Assembly: GCF_945859825.1 (NCBI RefSeq)
Contig: NZ_CAMAPC010000016.1
Location: forward strand, 1 to 64,000
DNA: 64,000 bases
Direction: 5' to 3'
Source: Pseudoalteromonas holothuriae
Lineage (GTDB): Bacteria; Pseudomonadota; Gammaproteobacteria; Enterobacterales; Alteromonadaceae
Shown piece by piece: positions 35,225-42,463 of the stretch; positions within the stretch are counted from its first letter, which is position 1, and every line of letters begins with the position of its first letter. A program made the position numbers and the translations under genes. Below the pieces are notes generated by a model. That model saw only the letters and a program-made list of their open reading frames with translations. It did not search any database and was not told the origin of the DNA.

Positions 35225-35976
35225 AGATCAGTATTTTACTGACTAAGTGTTTTTTTGGCTGGTATTTTAGCCAAACAAATACCTCGATGATGCAATTTCG
35301 AGTATTTATCGAACTCAGATCATATTTTTACCAACTACACTTAGTAAAAATTTGATCTAAGAGTGCTTAATTCTAAAAATCGTTAGTAAAAATCTGATCC
35401 CAATGACTTATAGTTAGTAAAGATCTGATCCCTATGACTTATTGTTAGTAAAAATCTGATCTGAGTACATTATAAGTTAGTAAAAATTTGATCTCTTTAA
35501 AAAACAAAAGTTTGTGTTAGTAAAAATCTGATCTCATCAAGCAAAAATAAATAAAATTTGACTCGTTTATATCAATTCAGTTAGTAAAAATTTGATCTCA
35601 ATAATAACAATACACTAAAGATTGCTTGTCAGAGTCAAAGCAAGTTAGTAAAAACTTGATCTTGTGGATAGGATTGAAGCATTGATAATTCAATTACTAT
35701 AGTAAGTGTTTGTTTTTATTATATTATGGTTATTTTAAATTCAAAGTGTGAAGAAGAGTAAGTGAGTCGTGAATAATACGAATATTACAATCAAGCTTGG
35801 TTAAATCCTGATCTTTATCAACTACTATATTGAAAAGCGTGTTGTAGGCCGCTCTCATCACAGTAAAATGCAGATTGAAACGCAATATAAATGTTAATAT
35901 CACTTAATAACTACGCTGATATTGCCTTAGTAAAAGCACAAGCCTGTTAGGCTCTAAGTTAGTAAAAAGCTGATCC
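35225..35976. repeat. Array of helically phased 19-bp repeats, each containing GATC
   Basis: Consensus GTTAGTAAAAATYTGATCT. Forward copies at about 35340-35358, 35382-35400, 35413-35431, 35444-35462, 35476-35494, 35516-35534, 35580-35598, 35644-35662 and 35958-35976; inverted copies at 35225-35243 and 35317-35335; degenerate ones near 35799 and 35928. Start-to-start steps in the main block are 42, 31, 31, 32, 40, 64 and 64 bp, close to multiples of the 10.5-bp helical turn. Each intact copy ends in a Dam site. The whole 900-bp stretch 35104-36001 has no gene. Layout recalls iterons or an array of operators; no replication gene or known regulator is next to it. Confidence 0.9.
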
Positions 35977-35995
35977 CATAATGGATCAGCTTTTT
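35964..35995 (-). terminator. Strong intrinsic terminator formed partly by a repeat copy
   Basis: AAAAAGCTGATCC and GGATCAGCTTTTT form a perfect 13-bp stem with a 6-nt loop just past the stop of the di-haem lipoprotein gene. U-runs exist on both strands, so it can act in both directions. Its left arm is also the last copy of the 19-bp repeat. Confidence 0.85.
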
Positions 35996-36001
35996 ATCAA
36001 G

Positions 36002-37645
36002 TTAAAGATTTGACCAATCTAGTTGCATATCCCATACATAGCGGTGTTCTGGCTTTAGTGGTTGTTGCGATTCGTCAACATGCTGTAGCACGTTGAGAGC
36101 TTCAACAAGGGTTGCGTCTCGACCAAATAGGTAGCTCTGTTCTTTTACTATGGTCAAATATGCTTTGTTGAGTGCAATTGCGCGTTCAGCTGAAGGAGTA
36201 ATTAACTCGTATAGGTCTTTGGCACTGGCTACTTTTTGTTTATCAACATGCCCTTCGTCGTTAAACCAGCGCATCAGCATTTCTTTGTTTTGACGGAACT
36301 CATCGCCACCGCCAACACGCTCCATATATGTTAAAAACTCTCCTTGTTGCTCGCCTTTGTTTGGCACATCTTGCATTCCTTTTAAATTTATATAACCCCA
36401 CCCTTTCTCTCCTGTGACTTTTCGGGCAAATGAAAAGGTCTGATCATAGGTTGAGCCAATGGTTTTATGGCAGCCATTGCAAAAAGCTAACTCTTGCTTA
36501 TGCTGTGGCCTCAGCTTGCCTTGCTTGTCTTCAATATAGCCATTAATTATCCAGCCAAAGGTATTGTTTACTCCCTGATCGCCTAAATAAAGCGTTTGCG
36601 GTAAGTTTTCAAACGACTTCTCTTTTGCCTCACGATAATAAGATGATGCTAAAGCTGCATTTGATTTAAATTTGTGCTTTTTCATATAGCGAACTTCTTT
36701 CATTCGCGGTGCATTGTAAATCTGGCCATTGTTATCAACTCCGATATACCTTACTGTATGTAAAAATTCAGTACCTTCAGGGTAAAGCTGATAAGCTAGC
36801 GTATCTTTGGCATCGCCAACATAATGACTCTGTTTGTTTAGGTGCGAAATTTTACTAAGTTGGCCATCATTGTTCAGGTCGGTCCCAATACGTTGCTCAT
36901 CTATGGTCGGAGTAGATACGCTTTCAAGTCCTTTTAAAGCGGTTTCAACTAAGCTTAGGTTTGCCAGATATACATCTTGATTGTATACACCTTGGTGTGT
37001 TCTAAATGCTTCTGGCAGTCTAATCATTACATCACCCGTCGAGCCATTTGTAGGCCAAAAGGTGCTCGGAAAAGGTTTATAGTTAAATGCCACCCAGCCA
37101 CTACCATCTTTGGCAAAACCAAGTTTATCAAAGGCTTTTTCTGGATAAGCTAAGTTTTCTATAGGCGTGATTTCACCTTGCCAATCTTCTTTAACTTTTT
37201 GCTGCGCAATAAATTCGCTGTAATTGTCTTGATTAACCCATTCTAAAATTTGTTCATTTGAAATGTTTTTAACTAGTTCAGTTCGGTCTATAAATAGGTT
37301 TTTCCAGTGGTTTTTTGTGCCTAAATCTGAAAACTCATAGTTACCCTGTAGGTTGCCATCAAACATTTGATTTGGTTTGTTTTTATCACTTTTGTCGGTT
37401 TGGTGACAGGCATAACAAGGGTTATTAATGCCGTCTGTTTTTGTATAGCATTGTGGCGGTATGACTGATTCAGCATTATAAACTTCATCATGCTCCATAT
37501 AGGCTGTAGCGGGAATATCGTCATCGACACTATAAGGCGCATTGTTGGACGAAACATTTTGTTGTGAGAGCTGAAGTTGTGGTTTTTCATCACATCCGAT
37601 AAGTAAACCAAACGCTAATAAAGCGACAAAAGTAGGGTATTTCAT
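36002..37645 (-). CDS. Di-haem c-type cytochrome lipoprotein of unknown function
   Basis: 547 residues from the ATG at 37645, chosen because GGAAG lies 8 nt upstream and the lipoprotein signal then starts cleanly (lipobox near LLIGCDEK). Two CxxCH haem-binding motifs are visible: CYACH near residue 79 and CNGCH near residue 391. A DLNNDGQLSK loop at about 256-265 looks like an EF-hand-type calcium site. Otherwise I do not recognise the family. It should be a periplasm-facing membrane-anchored redox protein. It lies behind the PhoX gene, but a terminator separates them. Confidence 0.8.
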   Translation of the reverse strand: MKYPTFVALLAFGLLIGCDEKPQLQLSQQNVSSNNAPYSVDDDIPATAYMEHDEVYNAESVIPPQCYTKTDGINNPCYACHQTDKSDKNKPNQMFDGNLQGNYEFSDLGTKNHWKNLFIDRTELVKNISNEQILEWVNQDNYSEFIAQQKVKEDWQGEITPIENLAYPEKAFDKLGFAKDGSGWVAFNYKPFPSTFWPTNGSTGDVMIRLPEAFRTHQGVYNQDVYLANLSLVETALKGLESVSTPTIDEQRIGTDLNNDGQLSKISHLNKQSHYVGDAKDTLAYQLYPEGTEFLHTVRYIGVDNNGQIYNAPRMKEVRYMKKHKFKSNAALASSYYREAKEKSFENLPQTLYLGDQGVNNTFGWIINGYIEDKQGKLRPQHKQELAFCNGCHKTIGSTYDQTFSFARKVTGEKGWGYINLKGMQDVPNKGEQQGEFLTYMERVGGGDEFRQNKEMLMRWFNDEGHVDKQKVASAKDLYELITPSAERAIALNKAYLTIVKEQSYLFGRDATLVEALNVLQHVDESQQPLKPEHRYVWDMQLDWSNL

Positions 37646-37670
37646 TTTTATGACTTCCATATTTTAGGCA

Positions 37671-37700
37671 AAAAAAACGGCGGCTCGCATTGAGCGCCGT
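37671..37700 (-). terminator. Terminator after the phoX-like gene
   Basis: ACGGCGGCTC and TGAGCGCCGT pair (one bulged base) around GCAT, and on the minus strand the stem is followed by a run of seven U. It separates the PhoX-like gene from the cytochrome gene. Confidence 0.8.
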
Positions 37701-37715
37701 TTTATTTCAGTGTTG

Positions 37716-39611
37716 TTATTTAGACTTAGGGTCGTATAACCACAATGTATTATTTTCTTGGAAACCGTCTTCGCCAATAATGATACGGCCATCATTCATA
37801 ACAATAACGTTGTCAGGTTGAGAAAGCTGATTAACGTCGCAGCGCTCTGCACCGGTTAAGCTAGAGCGATAAGTGGCCCCCATTACAACGGGTTCAATAC
37901 GTGTTAAGTTGTAGCTGTTATCGATAGATGCGCGGTATACACCACCACAATCTTTCACGCGATTAGAAAGTTGAATATCACCTTCGCCATCAATCATGGT
38001 GTTATCAAGATCAGCAATACCAATGTACATATAAGCTTTATCAACGATTTCATTGGCAATAAGGTCTTGACCTGTGACAGCTTCAAGAACACGGTCATGA
38101 TTGATACTAATGCCTTCGAGCTTACGCCACTCAGCAGTTGCACCTTTCAAACGTGCAGCTTGACGAGATTCTAGGAATGCCACACGGTCATCCATAGGCT
38201 TTCCTGCCGTTACTGGACTACCGCCTTCGGCTTCAGTTGGGTAAGTTGCTTTACCGTCTGCCCAAGCCTGTACATCAGCCATAGAAATGTAGCTGGTTTT
38301 TCCATCAACAAAATCTGCTGTAGAAATATTGTCGTATTGAGCAACCCAAGTTTCGATGTTGGCATTGCTGCCCGTTGCAAGTTCTACCCATTCAATATCA
38401 AAACCAGTAACCGCAGGGTCATTAAGGCCTTCATCTTGTTTTAATTTAGCACCATAAAGTGTTCCTGAACTCAAATCTTCTGGTTGGTCTGCAATAAACT
38501 TAAATAGTACACCACCGGTGTCATCTTGAGATGAGTAAACAGTACGTCGGTCAGGCATAACGACTGAGTTTTCATGCTCATAACGTCCAATGGTGAAGTG
38601 TTTCACCACATCAGGTGATTCAGTTGTTGGATTTTTTATTTCAGCAATATAACCGTAGCGATACGGGTTAGGGAAATCTGGAGATACTAATGCTTCAATA
38701 CCGTCTGTGCGGGTATTTGCAGGGTCGTTCCAGCTCGCATCAGTGGTTGTATCAACCCTTGAGTTAACAATCCACTCTTCAGATGTAAGAGGTGTGCCCC
38801 AAGGAGATACTGAACCAAAGCAGTTAGCCGCTGTGCCTTGAACTGAATCAAAGTCGACCATCATAGCTTCTGTAACAGACCATGTGCCCTTGGTATCTTT
38901 GCTCATTTTCAAGCGACTCATACCACCTGGGTATGATTCCCAGTTAGTGAATAAGAATCCTTCATTGTCAGAAGTTGCAATAAAACCGTTAAAGTCAGGG
39001 TTATCGTTTTTAATTATTTCTTGCTTTGAATTGATACCGTAATGCACACCAAGTCCACCTGCAAGACCGTTTTCTCCAAGGTCAGAAAATATATCGCCTG
39101 TTTGGCCTAGTACTTGGTATTGTCCAATTGCAGACATAACAATTTGTGTTTCTTCTGTAGATTTAGGTACTGGTGAGTTCACAATATTGCTAGGTAGGTT
39201 GTTAAAATCAACACCTGTTAATACGCCCACAGTCCCTTTATTAAACATTTTGCCATTTATTTCAACTGAATTGCTATCGGCTGGATGTTGAACGTTAAAG
39301 AAGAGATCGCCTTTTTGAGTTAGAAATAGACCAGTAACTTCCGCACCATTTGGTACAGTTGCAATACGCACCAGACCAGCGCCAGCGCTTTTTCCGTCTT
39401 GACCGTCTGCGCCATCGTTACCATTGTTACCATTGTTACCGTCTTGACCATCTACGCCGTTATTACCATTTTGACCGTCGCTCCCAGATAAACCCTGCTC
39501 ACCTTGGGCGCCCTGCTCGCCTTTAAGACCCTGCGCTCCATCATCACCATCACATGCTGTGAGCGCAAGTGTGACGGCACATGCGATCAAAGAATAGGCT
39601 AAACGTTTCAT
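37716..39611 (-). CDS. phoX: PhoX-family alkaline phosphatase lipoprotein with a collagen-like linker
   Basis: 631 residues. A lipobox ALTAC (C20) is followed by uninterrupted G-x-y triplets at about 25-73, collagen-like and rich in Asn, Gln and Asp, then the PhoX/DUF839 body. PhoX landmarks: NCFGSVSPWGTPLTSEE, GRYEHENSVV, VYSSQDDTGGVLFKFIAD and GTLYGAKL. PhoX enzymes are Ca2+/Fe-dependent phosphomonoesterases that release phosphate from organic esters. Most carry a Tat signal; this one is a Sec lipoprotein lifted off the membrane by a collagen-like stalk. Upstream sequence holds a Pho-box-like repeat. Ribosome site GGAG 7 nt before ATG. The exact substrate is not shown by sequence. Confidence 0.85.
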   Translation of the reverse strand: MKRLAYSLIACAVTLALTACDGDDGAQGLKGEQGAQGEQGLSGSDGQNGNNGVDGQDGNNGNNGNDGADGQDGKSAGAGLVRIATVPNGAEVTGLFLTQKGDLFFNVQHPADSNSVEINGKMFNKGTVGVLTGVDFNNLPSNIVNSPVPKSTEETQIVMSAIGQYQVLGQTGDIFSDLGENGLAGGLGVHYGINSKQEIIKNDNPDFNGFIATSDNEGFLFTNWESYPGGMSRLKMSKDTKGTWSVTEAMMVDFDSVQGTAANCFGSVSPWGTPLTSEEWIVNSRVDTTTDASWNDPANTRTDGIEALVSPDFPNPYRYGYIAEIKNPTTESPDVVKHFTIGRYEHENSVVMPDRRTVYSSQDDTGGVLFKFIADQPEDLSSGTLYGAKLKQDEGLNDPAVTGFDIEWVELATGSNANIETWVAQYDNISTADFVDGKTSYISMADVQAWADGKATYPTEAEGGSPVTAGKPMDDRVAFLESRQAARLKGATAEWRKLEGISINHDRVLEAVTGQDLIANEIVDKAYMYIGIADLDNTMIDGEGDIQLSNRVKDCGGVYRASIDNSYNLTRIEPVVMGATYRSSLTGAERCDVNQLSQPDNVIVMNDGRIIIGEDGFQENNTLWLYDPKSK

Positions 39612-39673
39612 ATTGTTACTCCAGTTTACAATTTCTAATTGTTGTTAAGGAGGCAATAGCTTGGTTTGTAGGT

Positions 39674-39691
39674 GTTACAGGCACCTGACAG
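39674..39691 (-). promoter_or_regulatory. Pho-box-like site upstream of phoX
   Basis: In the gene's direction the site reads CTGTCAG-GTGC-CTGTAAC, two 7-bp direct repeats separated by 4 bp, close to the PhoB consensus CTGTCAT-N4-CTGTCAT. It lies 63-80 bp upstream of the start codon. Phosphate-starvation control of phoX is the natural reading. Confidence 0.6.
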
Positions 39692-39759
39692 TAATGTTAT
39701 AATTTTTATACAGTTATAAGACGTATTGTATTTTTAAAAAACAAACAAGTCATAAAACT

Positions 39760-39774
39760 GTAAAGGGGGTTTAC
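39760..39774. repeat. Dyad motif GTAAAGGGGGTTTAC (second copy)
   Basis: Identical to 30414-30428, with a variant GTAAAGGGGTGTTAC at 33002-33016. Arms GTAAA and TTTAC around GGGGG. All three are intergenic or touch a stop codon. Confidence 0.6.
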
Positions 39775-39791
39775 AAGTCGGATTGATTATC

Positions 39792-40319
39792 TTATTGAAT
39801 ATCATTATGTTGAACATAGATTAGTTGCTCTACGGCATAATCATATTGTTGCACAGTTTGAACAAAGTCATCAATGATTGACTGTTCAACAGTTGGTGTG
39901 CGAGCCAATAGCCACAAATATTCTTTATTGTAACTAGTAACATAAGCATATTGATAATCTTCTTTGTCTAGCTTAAAAACCACGTAGGACCCATAAAAAG
40001 GACCGAAAAACGATACTTTTAAGTGACCTTCGTTAGGACTGCTTACAAATTTTGCGGTCCCGTTAGCTTGTTGCCATTGGTTATCTTGTGTGTTGTAACC
40101 TCTATTGATTACTTTGATTGAACCGTCTGAATTGAGTGAATAAGTAGCTGTTACGTTAGTCAGATCTTTTTCAAAGCTATGGTTAAGCCGAGCGATTTCA
40201 TACCACTTTCCTTTATATTGGTCTAATTCAAAATTAGAGACTGGTTTAATGTTAGTTGGTAAACCTGTGCATGCTGTTAGCAAAGTGATGAATGAGAACA
40301 GCAGAGTAAGATGCTTCAT
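39792..40319 (-). CDS. blc: Blc-type outer-membrane lipocalin
   Basis: 175 residues with a lipobox LLTAC (C17) and the lipocalin signature KGKWYEIARL at the start of the barrel. Other landmarks: ATYSLNSDGSIKVINRGY, LKVSFFGPFYGSYVVFKLD, YLWLLARTP. Blc binds lysophospholipids and helps maintain the outer membrane under stress. Length agrees with E. coli Blc (177). Single gene. Confidence 0.95.
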   Translation of the reverse strand: MKHLTLLFSFITLLTACTGLPTNIKPVSNFELDQYKGKWYEIARLNHSFEKDLTNVTATYSLNSDGSIKVINRGYNTQDNQWQQANGTAKFVSSPNEGHLKVSFFGPFYGSYVVFKLDKEDYQYAYVTSYNKEYLWLLARTPTVEQSIIDDFVQTVQQYDYAVEQLIYVQHNDIQ

Positions 40320-40420
40320 GTTAGCCTTATGATTATTTTATCTAAATAATAGTAGGTTACGAGAGTAAGAACCGTTAAGATCAACTTTATACTAAGTTAT
40401 GAAAGAGGTGAATTTAGAGT

Positions 40421-40873
40421 ATGAAAATTTGGGTCGATGCGGATGCTTGTCCAGCCGTTATTAAAGAGATTATATTTCGTGCTGCTGAGCGCACGCAAAC
40501 AACTACGACATTAGTTGCTAATCACGCTATGCGAGTGCCTGCCACTAAATATGTAAGCCTTTTACAAGTAAATAAAGGGTTTGATATTGCAGACAATGAG
40601 ATTGTAAAGCGTGTTGAAGCAGGTGATGTGGTGATAACGGCTGATATTCCTTTAGCTGCTGAAGTGGTTGATTTAGGTGTGTTAGCTATTAACCCTAGAG
40701 GTGAGGAATATACTAAGCATAATATAAAGTCTATTTTAAATATGCGTGATTTTATGGATACCATGCGCAGCAGTGGCGTCGAAATGAGTGGTGGGCCTGC
40801 TAAGCTTTCAAGCGCCGATAAGCAAGCATTTGGAAATGCGCTTGACCGTGTACTTAGACAAGCCAAGTCATGA
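40421..40873 (+). CDS. yaiI: YaiI/YqxD (DUF188) family protein
   Basis: The N-terminus [15 protein letters not shown], the [12 protein letters not shown] motif and the C-terminal [21 protein letters not shown] are diagnostic of the UPF0178 family. The acidic residues D6, D8 and the TADI Asp form a PIN-like site, suggesting a nuclease, though no activity is established. Length 150 fits. It overlaps the next gene by 4 bp (ATGA). Confidence 0.93.
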   Translation: MKIWVDADACPAVIKEIIFRAAERTQTTTTLVANHAMRVPATKYVSLLQVNKGFDIADNEIVKRVEAGDVVITADIPLAAEVVDLGVLAINPRGEEYTKHNIKSILNMRDFMDTMRSSGVEMSGGPAKLSSADKQAFGNALDRVLRQAKS

Positions 40874-41397
40874 AAATACTAACTAATGGGTTTGGTCAAA
40901 CTCAAGGGTTGGTAGCTATTTATATTGAACACTGTCCTCCTATGCAAGAGTACAAAAAACTAAAATCAATTCATAGCCTTAGCATTGGTGAAGTGAATAT
41001 GATAAACCAAGCATCAGGGAATGGTTGGCGAAAAATTTTTAATGTTTACGCTAAAATATTAGGGCAACTACGCCATTCAGATCATAATTTTACTAGCTAT
41101 GATAGCTGGCAAGATTATCGTGATAAGTGCTTGTTACAGAGTCATAGTCAAGAGGCATTGTTATTTAGCCCACCACAGTTGGGTGATGACAATTATCGTT
41201 ACCATGTTATTGCTGGGCGTACTTATGCTAAACAGTTACTTAGAGATCATATTTTTACTAACTCACTAGTATGGTTAGATGAGGAGTTTGCAGTTGATAA
41301 AAGGCATAATTTAGTCGTATGTCCATTCTTGGATTATCGGCAGTTAAGCAACATAAAAATCAGTAAATTATGTGACATATTAAGCGCTCTACACTAA
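40870..41397 (+). CDS. Conserved-looking protein of unknown function
   Basis: 175 residues, no signal peptide or membrane helix, and I do not recognise the family. It is mixed alpha/beta with clusters of aromatic residues ([19 protein letters not shown] region, [25 protein letters not shown]). Translationally coupled to yaiI through an ATGA overlap, so they share expression. The next gene, a receiver protein, follows 45 bp later and may be in the same transcript. Confidence 0.75.
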   Translation: MKILTNGFGQTQGLVAIYIEHCPPMQEYKKLKSIHSLSIGEVNMINQASGNGWRKIFNVYAKILGQLRHSDHNFTSYDSWQDYRDKCLLQSHSQEALLFSPPQLGDDNYRYHVIAGRTYAKQLLRDHIFTNSLVWLDEEFAVDKRHNLVVCPFLDYRQLSNIKISKLCDILSALH

Positions 41398-41442
41398 CCT
41401 AAATAGTACTCATAAGAGTCGTTGCTAGGGATGCAATAAGGA

Positions 41443-41826
41443 ATGAAAATACTCGTGGTTGATGATATGCCACTGATGCGCCATGTTATGTTAAACATGC
41501 TACGCCGCTTGGAATATACAGATGTTAGTGAAGCAACTGATGGTGAACAGGCCATTGAGTTACTACAAGCTACAAAGTTTGATTTATTAATCACAGACTT
41601 AAATATGCCAAAAATGAATGGGCAGGAGCTAATTGATAAAATAAGAGCTGAGTTAAAGCAGGCTAACTTAGCGGTTTTAGTCGTGACATGCGATGATAAT
41701 AAACAAACTGTACTTAACTTAATTTCGGCACAAATTGACGGCATGATGGTTAAGCCTTTTACTCTAAACACCTTAAAACGACAGTTACAACTTGTTTTTA
41801 GTCGGCGCGACAAACCACCCCAGTAA
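41443..41826 (+). CDS. Single-domain response regulator (CheY-like)
   Basis: 127 residues, a receiver domain only: D7-D8, phospho-acceptor D52 in LITDLNMPKMNG, T in VVTCDD and Lys in VKPFTLNTL. The short RRDKPPQ tail has no output domain. A kinase partner is not adjacent. Its last 29 bp overlap the convergent methyltransferase gene. Confidence 0.92.
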   Translation: MKILVVDDMPLMRHVMLNMLRRLEYTDVSEATDGEQAIELLQATKFDLLITDLNMPKMNGQELIDKIRAELKQANLAVLVVTCDDNKQTVLNLISAQIDGMMVKPFTLNTLKRQLQLVFSRRDKPPQ

Positions 41827-42463
41827 ACCCTAATGCTTTGAAGTAGTAATGAGGTGTAGCAAAGCCAGTTTGTTCAAGCAATTCAGCTAAACGCATCCTA
41901 TCTAGCGGATAAAACTCGTTATGTAAATTGTAACGCATACGCTGCTCCCCTACTTCGGTTAAACCTAGTTGTCGACATGCTAATAGCTGAGATTCACGTT
42001 CAAACTCTGTTTCTGGTGCCATGAGGTCGGCTAAAAATAAAGGAGCTCTGTTAGGCAGTTGCGCGCGAATAGTGTTGAGCAAATCTTGCTTCTCCCCGCT
42101 ATCAGACAAAAAGTGTAATACTAGCAAGCAAAGTGCTGCATCTATATGTTCACTACATGATGTGATAGCACCCTGCATAATAGTTACTCTGGCGCTTAAG
42201 CCTAAGTTAGTAAAATTTTGTTCTGCAATAGCAAGCATATCTTCAGAAATATCTTGCGCAATAAAGTGCCAGTGAGGGTTTAGTTGCGCAAGAGTTATAA
42301 TATCTTTACCCGTCCCAGCTCCTACAACTAAAATTTTTGCTTCATCGGGTAGTAGCGTTTTTAATTGTGCCGCAGTTAAGTCGTGCAGCAGATCATACCC
42401 AGGAATGAGTCGAGTAATTCGTTGTTCGTAATTTTGCGCTTCATCTGCTTTAAAAGTTGGCAT
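41798..42463 (-). CDS. Class I SAM-dependent methyltransferase
   Basis: 221 residues with a standard SAM-binding fold: ILVVGAGTGKDIITLA (motif I), FIAQDISEDMLAIAEQN (motif II), then ITSCSEHIDAALCLLVLHFL. The N-terminal TFKADEAQNYEQRITRLIPGYDLLHDL is seen in small-molecule methyltransferases of the UbiE-like group. Substrate unknown. Its start codon region abuts the sbcC stop with a 1-bp overlap, so it is the last gene of the sbcDC operon. Confidence 0.88.
   Translation of the reverse strand: MPTFKADEAQNYEQRITRLIPGYDLLHDLTAAQLKTLLPDEAKILVVGAGTGKDIITLAQLNPHWHFIAQDISEDMLAIAEQNFTNLGLSARVTIMQGAITSCSEHIDAALCLLVLHFLSDSGEKQDLLNTIRAQLPNRAPLFLADLMAPETEFERESQLLACRQLGLTEVGEQRMRYNLHNEFYPLDRMRLAELLEQTGFATPHYYFKALGFTGVVCRAD

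Noticed and set aside
35225..35976. CRISPR array
   Set aside because: Repeat steps vary from 31 to 64 bp and beyond, copies occur in both orientations, spacers are not of uniform length, and there is no cas gene.
39746..39763. Second Pho-box-like sequence AAGTCATAAAACTGTAAA
   Set aside because: It points away from phoX and no plus-strand gene follows closely; half-sites are poorer than the site at 39674-39691.
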